DNA from: Priestia megaterium
GTDB taxonomy: Bacteria > Bacillota > Bacilli > Bacillales > Bacillaceae_H
Reading direction: 5' to 3'
Length of the DNA stretch: 64,000 nt
Assembly (NCBI RefSeq): GCF_023824195.1
Contig: NZ_CP085442.1
Span: 1,216,001 to 1,280,000 of the forward strand
Each line of letters opens with the position of its first letter. The stretch's first letter is position 1. This document shows positions 7,333-18,953 of the stretch, in pieces. Under the pieces are notes generated by a model, which saw only the letters and a list, made by a program, of their open reading frames with translations, had not been told where the DNA came from and ran no database searches. The position numbers and the translations under genes were made by a program.

Positions 7333-8853
7333 ATGAAAAAGCAATATAGAGATGATAGTTTGGCTTTGCATACAGATCTATATGAACTGAATATGGCGCA
7401 TACGTATTTTAAAGACCACATTCATAACCGTCGTTCTGTATTTGAAGCTTACTTTCGTCGGATGCCGTTTGAAAGCGGTTATGCGGTGTTTGCCGGGCTA
7501 GAAAGAGTAATTGATTTTATTGCTAATTTTAGGTTTAGCGAAACGGATTTAGATTATTTATATGAAGAATTACATTATGAAGCGGAGTTTATCGACTATT
7601 TAAAACAAGTTCGATTTAGCGGTAATATTCGTTCGGTCGTAGAAGGCGAAATGATTTTTGCTAATGAACCAATGCTGCAAATTGACGCTCCTTTAGCAGA
7701 AGCGCAGCTTATTGAAACGCCGCTTTTAAATATTTTAAATTTCCATCCGCTGATTGCAACAAAAGCCTCGCGTATTCGCTTGGCGGCGGGAGAAGATAAT
7801 TTATATGAGCATACGGGTACAAATCAGCTTATGGAATTTGGCTCAAGAAGAGCACATGAGCTAGACGCTGCTTTTTACGGAGCAAGGGCTGCTTATATTG
7901 GAGGCTTTGACGCAACGAGTAATGTCAGAGCGGGAAAAGTATTTGGAATTCCCGTGTCTGGCACTCACGCCCATGCGCTTGTTCAAGTCTATCGTGACGA
8001 ATATAGTGCGTTTAAAAAGTATGCGGAATCACACCGTAACTGTATCTTTTTAGTAGACACGTATAATACGTTAAAATCAGGTATTCCAAATGCTATTAAA
8101 GTAGCAAAAGAAATGGGAGATCGCATTAATTTTATCGGTATTCGATTAGACAGCGGAAGACTTCCATATCTTTCTCAAGAAGCAAGAAAAATGCTTGATG
8201 AAGCTGGCTATCATGATGTGAAAATTTTTGCTTCGAATGATCTCGATGAGTACAGCATTCTGGATTTGAAAGCGCAAGGTGCCAAAATTGATGGATGGGG
8301 AGTTGGAACAAAGCTCATGACGTCTTTTGATCAGCCTGCGCTAGGAGCTGTGTACAAGCTGGTTTCCATTGAAGATGATCATGGAAACATGGTGGATACG
8401 ATTAAGCTGTCAGAAAATCCAGAGAAAATTTCAACTCCCGGTCTAAAAGAAGTATACCGAATTGTAAATCAAGTGAATCACAAATGGGAAGGCGATTATA
8501 TTACGATGCAAGACGAAGTGCCGAACGAAGAGCAGCACTTAAAAATGTTTCATCCGATTCACACGCACGTCAGCAAGTTTGTCACAAACTTTAACGCACG
8601 TAAAATTCACCAGCCAATCTTTGCGCAGGGAAAGCTTGTGTACGAGCAGCCTACAATTGAAGAAATGAGAGCCTACTGCTTACAAAACTTAAAGCATCTA
8701 TGGGATGACTACAAAGTCATTACAAAATCGAACGAAGATGTATTCCGTCCTACAGAGTATCCAGTAGACTTGAGTACAAACTGCTGGGATAACAAAATGC
8801 AAAATATCGAAGAGACTAGAAGCAAGTTACTATCTGATACAGTGCTTGTGTAG
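7333..8853 (+). CDS. pncB: Nicotinate phosphoribosyltransferase
   Basis: Converts nicotinate and PRPP to nicotinate mononucleotide, the entry step of NAD salvage (Preiss-Handler pathway). The 506-residue protein has the family's conserved segments: TDLYELNMA at the N-terminus, EFGSRRAHELDAA near the middle, SGTHAHA and the phosphate-binding part GIRLDSGRL. I start at ATG 7333 (MKKQYRDDSL) because GGAGGG lies 9 nt upstream, not at the TTG 24 nt earlier. nadE follows 35 nt downstream, so the two make a salvage operon. Confidence 0.93.
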   Translation: MKKQYRDDSLALHTDLYELNMAHTYFKDHIHNRRSVFEAYFRRMPFESGYAVFAGLERVIDFIANFRFSETDLDYLYEELHYEAEFIDYLKQVRFSGNIRSVVEGEMIFANEPMLQIDAPLAEAQLIETPLLNILNFHPLIATKASRIRLAAGEDNLYEHTGTNQLMEFGSRRAHELDAAFYGARAAYIGGFDATSNVRAGKVFGIPVSGTHAHALVQVYRDEYSAFKKYAESHRNCIFLVDTYNTLKSGIPNAIKVAKEMGDRINFIGIRLDSGRLPYLSQEARKMLDEAGYHDVKIFASNDLDEYSILDLKAQGAKIDGWGVGTKLMTSFDQPALGAVYKLVSIEDDHGNMVDTIKLSENPEKISTPGLKEVYRIVNQVNHKWEGDYITMQDEVPNEEQHLKMFHPIHTHVSKFVTNFNARKIHQPIFAQGKLVYEQPTIEEMRAYCLQNLKHLWDDYKVITKSNEDVFRPTEYPVDLSTNCWDNKMQNIEETRSKLLSDTVLV

Positions 8854-8888
8854 ATCCCATCAGCTAGTAATGAGAGGAGAGTTTTTTT

Positions 8889-9719
8889 ATGAAAGAGCTA
8901 CAAAAGCAAATTATTGAAGAAATGAACGTACAAAAAGAAATTAATCCCGTAGAAGAAATTCGCCGCAGCGTTGATTTTCTGAAATCATACATGAACAAAT
9001 ATCCTTTTTTACGTTCGTTTGTACTAGGTATTTCCGGCGGCCAAGATTCTACGTTAACTGGAAAGCTGGCACAGCTAGCGGTTAATGAGTTAAATGAAGA
9101 AGCCGGAGAAGAGCGCTATCAGTTTATTGCTGTTCGTCTTCCATACGGTGTGCAGGCAGATGAAGCAGACTGTCAAGATGCACTTGCTTTTATTCAACCA
9201 ACAAAATCTATTTCTATTAACGTAAAACCAGCAGTGGATGCTATGCTTTCTGCTGTTGAAGAAGCGGCAGGAGATAAAGTATCCGACTTCAACAAAGGAA
9301 ATGTAAAAGCACGTGAGCGAATGATTGCACAATATACGGTAGCTGGAATGTACAGTGGAGTCGTACTAGGAACGGATCACTCTGCTGAAGCTGTTACAGG
9401 ATTTTATACAAAATTCGGTGACGGAGGAGCTGACTTAGTACCTATCTTCCGTCTGAACAAGCGACAAGGAAAACAAATGCTAAAAGAATTAGGCTGTCCC
9501 GAGCATCTATATATGAAAAAACCAACGGCTGATTTGGAAGAAGATCGTCCACAGCTTCCGGATGAAGAAGCGCTTGGCGTAACGTATGAGCAAATCGACG
9601 ATTATTTAGAAGGCAAAGATGTAGGTGAACATGCAAGTAACATCATTGAAGGTCACTTCTTAAAAACGCAGCATAAACGCCAATTGCCAATCACAGTATT
9701 TGATGATTTTTGGAAATAA
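8889..9719 (+). CDS. nadE: NH3-dependent NAD+ synthetase
   Basis: Amidates nicotinate adenine dinucleotide to NAD+ using ATP and ammonia, the last step of the pathway begun by pncB. At 276 residues it is the short ammonia-dependent form without a glutaminase domain. The P-loop SGGQDSTL is at about residue 47, and [25 protein letters not shown] is the conserved NaAD/NH3 region. GAGAGGAG precedes the ATG by 8 nt. Repeat copy 3 begins 8 nt after the stop and supplies the terminator. Confidence 0.95.
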   Translation: MKELQKQIIEEMNVQKEINPVEEIRRSVDFLKSYMNKYPFLRSFVLGISGGQDSTLTGKLAQLAVNELNEEAGEERYQFIAVRLPYGVQADEADCQDALAFIQPTKSISINVKPAVDAMLSAVEEAAGDKVSDFNKGNVKARERMIAQYTVAGMYSGVVLGTDHSAEAVTGFYTKFGDGGADLVPIFRLNKRQGKQMLKELGCPEHLYMKKPTADLEEDRPQLPDEEALGVTYEQIDDYLEGKDVGEHASNIIEGHFLKTQHKRQLPITVFDDFWK

Positions 9720-9727
9720 ATAAGTAA

Positions 9728-10070
9728 GAAGCTAAGACAAAAGTAGTTTAGTTAAAGGAAGATCCGAACGGGTTTGATTCTTGATGGAGAATCTTCACCG
9801 TTCGGATTTTTTTAATGATATGGCAAACGTAGGTTTCACGTGTTTCGTTTCTTCTAGCGGTTGATTGGAGGGCAAGACGAAGACTCCTGCGGGAAAAGCG
9901 GAATAGATGAGACCCCGCAGGAGCGGAAGCGACGAGGAGGCTCATCGGCCGCACGCGGAAAGTGAAGTCTTGCACGGAAATCAACAGCGGTGTAACAAGC
10001 GACTAGCCCATTAATCCCATTTGTGCGTCTTTAGATTGAAATGATTTCGTTATCAACCTCTTATTATTTT
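9728..10070 (+). repeat. Dispersed element, copy 3 (with core)
   Basis: Left end GAAGCTAAGACA is a diverged form of the usual terminus. The hairpin GATCCGAACGG with CCGTTCGGAT is followed by T's and terminates nadE. The core runs from 9857 to 9988. The pseudoknot strand pair here is GATGAG (9906-9911) with CTCATC (9941-9946), changed on both sides relative to copy 1. The right end (ATCAACCTC) has lost a few bases. Confidence 0.88.
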
Positions 10071-10136
10071 GTGGGAAAAATATCAAACAAAGAAATGTAT
10101 TTTTGAAAAACTAGTGAAATTAGAAAAACATAGGAG

Positions 10137-10163
10137 TATAATAGCATTAAGTCATCTGATGAC
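10137..10163 (+). promoter_or_regulatory. lutA -10 element and LutR-type operator
   Basis: TATAAT at 10137-10142 is followed 8 nt later by the perfect palindrome GTCATC-T-GATGAC (10151-10163). This placement, at or just after the expected transcription start, suits repression. It fits the TCATC-N-GATGA type of site reported for GntR/FadR-family LutR. The upstream -35 is not obvious. Confidence 0.75.
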
Positions 10164-10209
10164 CTGTTAACTAAAAGAAGTAAAATGATCAGCTTGGAGG
10201 GAGCAAATG

Positions 10210-10929
10210 ATGAAAGTATCTTTATTTGCCACATGTTTGATTGATATGTTTCAAACAAATGTAGGAAAAGCGACGGTAGAATTGTTAGAACGATTAGGAT
10301 GCGAAGTGGATTTTCCAAAGAGTCAAGTTTGCTGCGGGCAGCCTGCGTATAACAGCGGTTATGTAAAAGAATCAAAAGAAGCGATGAAAAACATGATAAA
10401 AGCGTTTGAACATGCAGAGTACGTTGTATCTCCGTCTGGCTCGTGTGTGACAATGTTCAAAGAGTATCCCCATCTTTTTGAAGGTGATGCTGCATGGCAT
10501 GAACCTGCCGTGAAGCTTGCTGATAAAACGTATGAGCTAACGGATTTTATTGTAAACGTTTTAAAAGTGGAAGATGTAGGAGCCAGCTTAAATGGGAAAG
10601 CCACTTATCATTCTTCTTGTCATATGACGCGTTTGCTAAACGTAAAAAAAGAACCTTTTACACTATTAAACAATGTAAAGGGTCTTGAAATGGAGAATCT
10701 TGAAAACAGTCATAACTGCTGCGGATTCGGCGGGACGTTTTCGGTTAAAATGGGGCAAATCTCTGAACAAATGGTAGATGAAAAAGTAGGCTGTATAGCT
10801 AAGACAAACGCAGAGTACTTAATTGGAGCTGACTGCGGCTGTCTTATGAATATTGGAGGAAGAATTGAACGAAAAGGACAGCCTGTAAAAGTGATGCATA
10901 TCGCTGAAGTGTTAAATAGCAGAATGTAA
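10210..10929 (+). CDS. lutA: Lactate utilisation protein LutA (CCG-domain protein)
   Basis: One of three subunits of the iron-sulfur L-lactate oxidase LutABC, feeding pyruvate into central metabolism. The protein has two cysteine-rich CCG domains ([10 protein letters not shown] near residue 40 and NCCGFGG near residue 175) that in related heterodisulfide-reductase-like proteins bind FeS clusters. 239 residues. Of two adjacent ATGs (10207, 10210) I choose the second, which has GGAGGG 8 nt upstream and matches the usual MKVSLF N-terminus. First gene of lutABC, 17 nt before lutB. Confidence 0.93.
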   Translation: MKVSLFATCLIDMFQTNVGKATVELLERLGCEVDFPKSQVCCGQPAYNSGYVKESKEAMKNMIKAFEHAEYVVSPSGSCVTMFKEYPHLFEGDAAWHEPAVKLADKTYELTDFIVNVLKVEDVGASLNGKATYHSSCHMTRLLNVKKEPFTLLNNVKGLEMENLENSHNCCGFGGTFSVKMGQISEQMVDEKVGCIAKTNAEYLIGADCGCLMNIGGRIERKGQPVKVMHIAEVLNSRM

Positions 10930-10946
10930 AGAAAGGAGAATACCGA

Positions 10947-12386
10947 ATGTCTATGAAAATAGGAAACGATCAGTTTAAAAAACGCGTCGATGATGGAGTC
11001 AATAATGCATTTATGCGCTTTGCGGTTTCAAGTGCTCAAGAGCGTTTAAGAAGCCGTAGATTAGATGCGGCAGAAGAGTTAGGAAACTGGGAAGAATGGA
11101 GAGCGCTTGGCGAAGAAATTCGTCAGCATACGCTTGAAAATTTAGATTACTATTTAGAGCAGCTCACTGATAATGTAGCTAAACGCGGAGGCCACGTTTT
11201 TTTCGCTCAAACAGCTGAAGAAGCGAATGAGTACATAAAAAATGTAGCGAGGAAAAAACAGGCAAAGAAAGTCGTTAAATCCAAGTCAATGGTTACAGAA
11301 GAAATTCATATGAACGCTGCTTTAGAAGAACTAGGCTGTGAAGTTATTGAAACGGACTTAGGAGAATATATCCTGCAAGTAGATGATCACGATCCGCCTT
11401 CTCATATCGTAGCTCCTGCGCTTCATAAAAATAAAGAACAAATTAGAGATGTATTTCAGGAAAAGCTTTCTTATAAAAAAACAGAAAAACCTGAAGAACT
11501 AGCTCTTCATGCCCGGGAAATGCTGAGAAAAGAATTTTTATCAGCAGATATTGGCATCACAGGATGTAATTTTGCGATTGCAGAATCTGGATCTATTTCA
11601 CTTGTTACCAATGAAGGAAATGCAAGGCTAACGACCGCCCTTCCTAAAACGCAAATTACGGTTATGGGAATGGAACGAATTGTGCCAACATTTGAAGAGT
11701 TTGAAGTGTTGGTAAGCCTGTTAACTAGAAGTGCAGTAGGTCAGCGGCTTACAAGTTACGTAACGGCACTTACGGGACCTAGACTTCCAGGAGAAGTAGA
11801 CGGACCAGAAGAATTTCACCTAGTGATTGTAGATAACGGACGATCTGCGATTTTAGGAACTGAGTTTCAATCTGTTTTACAGTGTATTCGCTGTGCGGCA
11901 TGTGTGAATGTATGTCCCGTGTATCGCCATATTGGAGGACATTCATATGGATCTATTTATTCAGGTCCGATTGGAGCTGTATTATCTCCTTTGCTTGGAG
12001 GCTATGAAGACTACAAAGAGCTTCCATATGCCTCAACGCTATGCGCAGCCTGTACAGATGCCTGTCCAGTCAAAATTCCGCTGCATGAGCTATTGCACAA
12101 GCACCGTCAGCGAATTGTCGAAAAAGAAGGAAAAGCACCTATTTCGGAAAAGCTGGCGATGAAAGCATTTGGCTTGGGCGCAGCTTCCTCTTCTCTATAT
12201 ACAGTGGGCGCTAAAGTAGCACCGGCAGCTCTTACTCCTTTTATGTCAGGAAGCAGTATTTCCAAAGGGCCTGGTCCATTAAAAGCGTGGACGGAAAGCA
12301 GAGAGTTTCCAGCGCCTACAAAAGAGCGCTTACGAGATTGGTTTGATAAAAGGAGTGATGGTGATGAACGGAAGCATTCAAAATAG
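10947..12386 (+). CDS. lutB: Lactate utilisation iron-sulfur protein LutB
   Basis: Electron-transfer subunit of LutABC. The 479-residue protein has a LUD domain in the N-terminal two-thirds ([14 protein letters not shown] near residue 205) and two ferredoxin-like [4Fe-4S] motifs, [12 protein letters not shown] and CAACTDACP (about residues 313-380). The ribosome site GAAAGGAG lies 8 nt before the ATG. Its 3' end overlaps lutC by 23 bp, indicating translational coupling. Confidence 0.94.
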   Translation: MSMKIGNDQFKKRVDDGVNNAFMRFAVSSAQERLRSRRLDAAEELGNWEEWRALGEEIRQHTLENLDYYLEQLTDNVAKRGGHVFFAQTAEEANEYIKNVARKKQAKKVVKSKSMVTEEIHMNAALEELGCEVIETDLGEYILQVDDHDPPSHIVAPALHKNKEQIRDVFQEKLSYKKTEKPEELALHAREMLRKEFLSADIGITGCNFAIAESGSISLVTNEGNARLTTALPKTQITVMGMERIVPTFEEFEVLVSLLTRSAVGQRLTSYVTALTGPRLPGEVDGPEEFHLVIVDNGRSAILGTEFQSVLQCIRCAACVNVCPVYRHIGGHSYGSIYSGPIGAVLSPLLGGYEDYKELPYASTLCAACTDACPVKIPLHELLHKHRQRIVEKEGKAPISEKLAMKAFGLGAASSSLYTVGAKVAPAALTPFMSGSSISKGPGPLKAWTESREFPAPTKERLRDWFDKRSDGDERKHSK

Positions 12387-13077
12387 AGACAATTTTTTAG
12401 ACAATATTGCTGCTAATCTTAAGCGAAGCAGGCGAACAAGCGGCGTAGTAAAGCCACAATGGAAGCATGCTCCTCAGCATGAGGTCTACCGCAACTATTC
12501 GCCGGATCAATTAAAGAAAGAGCTTGAAAACCATTGCGAACGTATTCATACTCGCTATGTAGAAACCTCATCACAACACTTACCAGCTGCCCTTGAGGAA
12601 GCCGTAGCGAACTATGGAAATGGTCTTGTCTGCACGTGGAATGATCCTAGGTTTTCCGAATATGGATTGAATCCGCTGATGGAGAAATGGGAAACAAACC
12701 GTAACCTTCACGTATGGAATTCAGTAAAAGGCGATGAGAATATTACACTAGCTGAACAAGCAAACGTCGGCATCACGTTCAGTGATTTGACGCTAGCGGA
12801 ATCTGGAACAGTTGTTTTGTTTAGCAGTGCTGCAAAGGGACGAGCAGTAAGTTTGCTGCCCGCCACTTATATTGCGATCATACCTCAAAGCTCAATTGTC
12901 CCTCGCATGACACAAGCCGCTGAAATGATTCATGAAAAAGTAGAGCGAGGAGAAACGATTGCTTCTTGCATTAACTTTATTACGGGACCGAGCAATTCGG
13001 CTGATATTGAAATGAATTTAGTAGTTGGTGTGCATGGACCTATTCAAGCAACTTATATTGTAGTGAATGATCGATAG
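12364..13077 (+). CDS. lutC: Lactate utilisation protein LutC
   Basis: Third component of the lactate oxidation complex, consisting mostly of a single LUD domain ([17 protein letters not shown]; ending [14 protein letters not shown]). I start at ATG 12364 (237 residues, [11 protein letters not shown]), with AAAGGAG 8 nt upstream, instead of the alternative ATGs at 12343 and 12358, which lack usable spacing. The start lies inside lutB. Repeat copy 4 begins on the last base of the stop codon. Confidence 0.92.
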   Translation: MNGSIQNRDNFLDNIAANLKRSRRTSGVVKPQWKHAPQHEVYRNYSPDQLKKELENHCERIHTRYVETSSQHLPAALEEAVANYGNGLVCTWNDPRFSEYGLNPLMEKWETNRNLHVWNSVKGDENITLAEQANVGITFSDLTLAESGTVVLFSSAAKGRAVSLLPATYIAIIPQSSIVPRMTQAAEMIHEKVERGETIASCINFITGPSNSADIEMNLVVGVHGPIQATYIVVNDR

Positions 13078-13429
13078 AGGCTGGGACAAACGTATTTTTG
13101 TTGAAGGAAAATCCGAACGATGAATCGAGATTCTTAATGAAGAATCAAATTCGTTCGGATTTTTTTATTGGTAGGGTGAACCTAGGTTTCTTGTATGTAG
13201 CTGCTTCTAGCTGTTGATTGGAGAGCAAGGCGAAGAATCCTGCGGGAAAAGCGGAATAGGTGAGACCCTGCAGGAGCGGAAGCGACGAGGAGGCTGACCG
13301 GCCGCCCGAGGAAAGCGAAGTCTTGCACGGAAATCAACAGCGGTGTAACAATTGATCCATACTAGGGCACTTATCCAATTTGTTCATCTTTAAATTGGAT
13401 TGATGTAGTTATGTCTCAATCTCTTTTTA
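13077..13429 (+). repeat. Dispersed element, copy 4 (with core)
   Basis: The left end GAGGCTGGGACA shares its first G with the lutC stop codon. The hairpin on ATCCGAACGA with TCGTTCGGAT plus T's acts as the lutABC terminator. The core is 13210-13341. The right end TGTCTCAATCTC plus T-run is the inverted partner of the left end. Between here and 13588 only an AT-rich promoter region for the kinase gene was seen. Confidence 0.9.
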
Positions 13430-13588
13430 TTCATGATTTCTTTCTAAATAGCGGGATAATGTGAAGAAATGTCGCATTTTGAATAAACATGCCTAATTTT
13501 AAAAAGGTAAAAAGCAAATCTTGTAGAATACTAAGTCTATAGATAAAAGGTGGGGAAATGGGAAGTGCAAAAGAAAGGAGCAATGAGC

Positions 13589-15745
13589 ATGTCACCACAC
13601 AGAGAATTAACATCTGAAGCTGCGCAAAAGCAGCAAGGTGAATTACAGCAGCTACGAGCTATTTTTAATGACGTATTAGATGCCATTGTCGTATTTGATG
13701 AGTATTTTCAAGTTATAAATGCAAATGAATCAGCCTGCGGGCTGTTTGAAAAAACAAAGGATGAGCTATTAACGTATCAAATGAAAGATTTTCTGATGTA
13801 TTTTCCGTATGACATGATTGAAGCGTATTATCCAGCACTCTTAGAAGAAAGCTATTTCAAATATGAAGGCGCGATGACGCTTCGAAGCGGCATGATGAAA
13901 CATGTTGAATTTACTTCACACAAACATAGTCACATGTCGGGCATTATTGTGTGTACATTTCGAGATATTACGCAGCACAAAATGATGGAAAATGAACGGT
14001 TTATTAGTCATCATATGTTTATGGATGTATTTAATGAAGCGGTAGACGGAATTGTCATTTTTGATCGAACTGGTCAGCTTATCGACGCGAACCCTTCATT
14101 TTGCGAAAGATTAAATTATACAAGAGCACAGCTTCTAACCAAAACATTAGAAGAGCTTGTAGAACCTACTTATCATTATAAAGTGAAAAAATTATGGAGA
14201 ACTCTGCATCAAGAAGGAAAGACAAGCGGCGAGCTACCGATCAGGCTCGAAAATGGAGACGTTACTTTTTTTGAATTTACCACAACCGCTAATATATACA
14301 GTCAATACTATATGTCCATTATGAGAGACGTGACGGAAAAACGCCTGATGGAGCAGCAGCTGTTGAGAAGCGAAAAAAATTTCAGGGCTATTTTTGAAAA
14401 TGCGATTGAAGCGATCTTGATTTGGAGAGACGATGGTGAAATCTTGAACGCTAATCTTGCTTCTTCGCGTGCATTTGAGCTGCCGTTAAATAAATTAATT
14501 GGAAGCAATTTGTATACGTTTATCGATACAAAAAGCTTTAGTGCGTTAAAGGTGCTCCAAACGTTTCAAACAAAAGGAGAAATTCGCAATCAGCTTCCTT
14601 TTTACATGCCAAATGGAGAAATCAAACAGTTGGAATTCACAGGGAAAAAAGGCATTATAGAAGGAGACCATTTAACCATTTTTCGAAACATCAGTGAACG
14701 TACAAAAATCGAACAGGAGCTTCGGAATAACGAAGAGAAATTCAGACAGATTTTTAATGGTTCGATCGATGGATTAGTTTTATGGGACGGCAAGCGAAAT
14801 ATTATTGATGTGAATTCTTCTCTTTGTGATATTCTAGAACTCAGCAAAGAGGAGATTTGTGCGCACTCCATGGAGAATTTTATTTCTTCAGCGAATTTAG
14901 ATGCGGTGATTGAGCATCAAGAAACGATCGAGCAAAAAGGGGAAGCTGAAGGAGAGATTACGTACGTTACGGGGAACGAAAAAGTTAAAAATATCGAATT
15001 CTCTACGAAAAAAGATATCTTGCCAGGTCTATATATGACGCTTTTAAGAGACGTAACGGAACGAAATCAAATGCAGGAGCAGATTCGGAAATCGGATACG
15101 CTTCAAGTAGTCGGACAGTTAGCAGCTGGGATTGCACATGAAATCCGCAACCCGATGACAGCTTTAAAAGGGTTTGTTCAGCTGTTAGAAAGCAGCATTC
15201 AAGAAGATCACTCTCTTTATTTTGATATTATTAAATCCGAATTAAAAAGAATTGAAACCATTATTACAGAGTTTCTAGTACTCGCTAAGCCACAGGCCGT
15301 AAAGTTTGAAAAGAAAAATCTAGATGCGGTTGTTAAAGAAACGATTGATTTATTAAATGCTCAAGCGCTTTTAGAAAATATTCAGTTTGAACTAAGTGTG
15401 TCCCCTCAGCTGCCAATGGTGTACTGCGAGCCAAATCAAATTAAGCAAGTACTAATAAATGTAATTAAAAATGCAATCGAAGTCACGTCAAACGGGGGAA
15501 GAATTTTTATTGAAGTCTACTCCACAGAGCCGGGTTACGTAACGGTCTCCGTTCGAGATCAAGGAGATGGAATGCCCGAAGAGCGCATCAAGCGCTTAGG
15601 AGAACCATTTTATACGACAAAAGAAAAAGGAACGGGACTCGGTTTGATGGTCTCATATAAAATTATCGAAGAACATAAAGGGCGAATTGAAGTGGAAAGC
15701 AAAATAGGAGAAGGAACAGCTTTTCATGTTATTCTTCCAGCTTAA
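13589..15745 (+). CDS. kinE: Four-PAS sporulation-type histidine kinase (KinE-like)
   Basis: Orphan sensor kinase likely to feed the Spo0 phosphorelay. Four PAS domains in series start at about residues 15, 135, 255 and 375 (for example AIVVFDEYFQVINAN, GIVIFDRTGQLIDAN). They are followed by the H-box AHEIRNPMTALKGFVQLL, typical of kinases acting on Spo0F, the N-box QVLINVIKNAIEV and G-boxes DQGDGMPEE and GTGLGL. No membrane segments are seen, so it is cytosolic. I start at ATG 13589 (718 residues) with AAAGGAG 8 nt upstream. No response regulator is adjacent. ogt follows as in the B. subtilis kinE-ogt order, which supports kinE orthology. Confidence 0.82.
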   Translation: MSPHRELTSEAAQKQQGELQQLRAIFNDVLDAIVVFDEYFQVINANESACGLFEKTKDELLTYQMKDFLMYFPYDMIEAYYPALLEESYFKYEGAMTLRSGMMKHVEFTSHKHSHMSGIIVCTFRDITQHKMMENERFISHHMFMDVFNEAVDGIVIFDRTGQLIDANPSFCERLNYTRAQLLTKTLEELVEPTYHYKVKKLWRTLHQEGKTSGELPIRLENGDVTFFEFTTTANIYSQYYMSIMRDVTEKRLMEQQLLRSEKNFRAIFENAIEAILIWRDDGEILNANLASSRAFELPLNKLIGSNLYTFIDTKSFSALKVLQTFQTKGEIRNQLPFYMPNGEIKQLEFTGKKGIIEGDHLTIFRNISERTKIEQELRNNEEKFRQIFNGSIDGLVLWDGKRNIIDVNSSLCDILELSKEEICAHSMENFISSANLDAVIEHQETIEQKGEAEGEITYVTGNEKVKNIEFSTKKDILPGLYMTLLRDVTERNQMQEQIRKSDTLQVVGQLAAGIAHEIRNPMTALKGFVQLLESSIQEDHSLYFDIIKSELKRIETIITEFLVLAKPQAVKFEKKNLDAVVKETIDLLNAQALLENIQFELSVSPQLPMVYCEPNQIKQVLINVIKNAIEVTSNGGRIFIEVYSTEPGYVTVSVRDQGDGMPEERIKRLGEPFYTTKEKGTGLGLMVSYKIIEEHKGRIEVESKIGEGTAFHVILPA

Positions 15746-15764
15746 ATAGAAAGGATAAGCAAGT

Positions 15765-16259
15765 ATGTACTATGGAGAAATGAATTTATTTTCTGATTTG
15801 AAAATTTATATTGTAGCCTCGGAAAAAGGGGTTCAACATATTTTATTTGATAGCGATGATCATAATGAGCAGCTTAAAGAACTTGTCCATGACGAGAATT
15901 ATCACTATGTGAAAGAAGCGAAGCGACAGCTGCAGGATTATGCTGAAGGGCGCATGCTAACATTTGATTTGCCTTTGGATATAAAAGGAACAGACTTTCA
16001 AAAAGAAGTGTGGTTAACGCTTAAACATATACCTTATGGACAAACGTGGTCTTATAGTGATGTAGCGGAGTCTGTTAATCGTTCTAAAGCCGTAAGGGCT
16101 GTGGGACAAGCGAATCGTCGAAATCCACTGCCTATTATTTTACCTTGTCACCGTGTGATTGGAAAAAATGGAGCTTTAACAGGTTATGCTGGTTCACAAA
16201 CTCATATAAAAGAGAAACTATTAATGCTTGAAAGAAATGTAGCAAAAGGCGCTCTTTAG
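15765..16259 (+). CDS. ogt: Methylated-DNA-protein-cysteine methyltransferase
   Basis: Repairs O6-methylguanine by transferring the methyl group to its own cysteine. The 164-residue protein has the C-terminal DNA-binding/active-site domain with the acceptor motif PCHRVIG near residue 131 and the recognition-helix region RAVGQANRRNPLPI. A short N-terminal domain precedes it, but there are no AraC or Ada parts. It begins 19 nt after the kinase gene, so they are probably co-transcribed. Confidence 0.93.
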   Translation: MYYGEMNLFSDLKIYIVASEKGVQHILFDSDDHNEQLKELVHDENYHYVKEAKRQLQDYAEGRMLTFDLPLDIKGTDFQKEVWLTLKHIPYGQTWSYSDVAESVNRSKAVRAVGQANRRNPLPIILPCHRVIGKNGALTGYAGSQTHIKEKLLMLERNVAKGAL

Positions 16260-16268
16260 TTAAAATAA

Positions 16269-16433
16269 CTATTCACCGTCTAATTTCCAGCCTTCTCCTT
16301 GCACAAAAACACCGTCAATTTGCTGAGGAGAAGGGAGGGAATTTAGTTCTTCATCTTTGGATAAATCGAATAGCTGATATTGCTGCTTTCGATTCAGCGC
16401 TTTGTTTTTATCCGTTTTTTGCTCTGAACTCAT
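16269..16433 (-). CDS. Small hypothetical protein (54 aa)
   Basis: A short minus-strand gene beginning MSSEQKTDKNKALNRK and ending EGWKLDGE, rich in Lys, Gln and acidic residues, with no membrane segment. An excellent ribosome site (AAGGGGAG, 7-8 nt before the ATG) marks it as real. It is convergent with ogt, the stops lying 9 nt apart. I do not recognise the family. Confidence 0.65.
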   Translation of the reverse strand: MSSEQKTDKNKALNRKQQYQLFDLSKDEELNSLPSPQQIDGVFVQGEGWKLDGE

Positions 16434-16533
16434 ATTTACTCTCCCCTTTATTCAAAAAGAATCCCCTATAATATATGTAGTAAAAGAAGATAGTACTGTT
16501 ACAATTGTGTTACAAATGCAGTTGAAAACCAGT

Positions 16534-16577
16534 GCTCAATAAAAAAAGCCGCATAGCAGCGGCTTTTTTTATTGAGC
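16534..16577. terminator. Bidirectional terminator at the mtnA 3' end
   Basis: A 19-bp inverted repeat (GCTCAATAAAAAAAGCCGC and its complement) with loop ATAGCA. It includes the last codons and the stop of mtnA and has A/T tracts on both sides. Confidence 0.9.
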
Positions 16578-17627
16578 AGATTGCAGCAAAACTTTTTGAA
16601 TGGATTCAGAAGACGGGGAATGGATAATTCCATGCTCTGTAATAATGGCCGTAATCAGTTCGCTTGGCGTTACATCAAAAGCTGGATTGTACACAGAGAT
16701 GCCGTCTGGAGCAATTTGTGTATCTCCAATGTGCGTTACTTCTTTAGGTGAACGTTCTTCAATAGGGATGCTGCTTCCGTCTTGAATAGATAAATCAAAT
16801 GTGGACTGCGGCGCTGCTACGTAAAATGGAATACCGAATGCTTTCGCTAAAAGAGCAAGTCCATATGTTCCAATTTTGTTAGCCGTATCGCCATTTGCTG
16901 CAATGCGGTCAGCACCTACAATAATCCCATTAATCTCTTTTGTTTTAATTGTATGAGCAGCCATATTATCCGTAATCAGCGTAACGTCCACTCCCGACTG
17001 CTGAAGTTCCCATGCTGTTAAACGAGAACCTTGAAGAACGGGTCTTGTTTCACAGGCAAATACTTCAAGCGGAATATCGCGCTGCTTAGACAAGTGAAAA
17101 GGTGCTAAGGCTGTTCCATAATAAGCTGTAGCAATTGAACCAGCATTACATATTGTCATGATTTTATCTTTCTTTTTAAATAAAGAAAGAGCATGATCTC
17201 CAATTCGGTAGCACGTTTCTTCATCTTCTACTTGAATTTGAATAGCTTCATGAACAACTTTTGTTTTAGCTTCATTAACGGACGAAGCGGATTCAGCGCT
17301 TTTCGCTACGCGTTCCAATGCCCAAAATAAATTGACGGCAGTAGGGCGTGAACTAGCTAAATACTGTTGATCAAGAGCTAGCTTTTTGTTAAATTCCTTG
17401 ACTGAATCTGTGTCATAGCTAAGCGCAGAAAGAGCAAGACCAAAAGCCGCCGTAATGCCAATTGCAGGGGCTCCGCGTACTTTCAAGGTAGTGATAGCAT
17501 CCCATACGTCTTTAATGGTTTGCAGCTTAATATATTCAACTTTGCCAGGAAGCTGCTGCTGATCTAATAAAGTAATATATGATTCATTCCATTCCACTGA
17601 GCGCGGAAGTGATAGTGTATTTGTCAT
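16569..17627 (-). CDS. mtnA: Methylthioribose-1-phosphate isomerase
   Basis: Isomerises 5-methylthioribose 1-phosphate to methylthioribulose 1-phosphate in the methionine salvage pathway. The 352-residue protein belongs to the eIF2B-alpha-like family: RGAPAIG near residue 51, the catalytic-Cys region [11 protein letters not shown] near 160 and the catalytic Asp region [10 protein letters not shown] near 240. It lies 35 nt downstream of mtnK and both are governed by the SAM riboswitch upstream of mtnK. Confidence 0.96.
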   Translation of the reverse strand: MTNTLSLPRSVEWNESYITLLDQQQLPGKVEYIKLQTIKDVWDAITTLKVRGAPAIGITAAFGLALSALSYDTDSVKEFNKKLALDQQYLASSRPTAVNLFWALERVAKSAESASSVNEAKTKVVHEAIQIQVEDEETCYRIGDHALSLFKKKDKIMTICNAGSIATAYYGTALAPFHLSKQRDIPLEVFACETRPVLQGSRLTAWELQQSGVDVTLITDNMAAHTIKTKEINGIIVGADRIAANGDTANKIGTYGLALLAKAFGIPFYVAAPQSTFDLSIQDGSSIPIEERSPKEVTHIGDTQIAPDGISVYNPAFDVTPSELITAIITEHGIIHSPSSESIQKVLLQSAQ

Positions 17628-17662
17628 GCTGATACCGATCCTTTCATTGTGTATATTATTCG

Positions 17663-18877
<1,215 letters not shown>

Positions 18878-18925
18878 TTAATAGGTTTAAGAATATATGG
18901 AGGCTTTTATAATTTTAGAAAATAT

Positions 18926-18953
18926 AAAAGCCTCTTTCGTTGGAAAGAGGCTT
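18926..18953 (-). terminator. S-box intrinsic terminator (mtnKA leader)
   Basis: AAGCCTCTTTC pairs with GAAAGAGGCTT and is followed by T's on the minus strand. It is mutually exclusive with the antiterminator. Confidence 0.88.

Noticed and set aside
9748..9984. 78-codon minus-strand frame in repeat copy 3
   Set aside because: Same repeat-derived translation as in copy 1; no start signals.
10064..10453. 129-codon minus-strand frame over the lutA promoter and start
   Set aside because: Overlaps lutA, its operator and the repeat end; hydrophobic shadow composition and no ribosome site.
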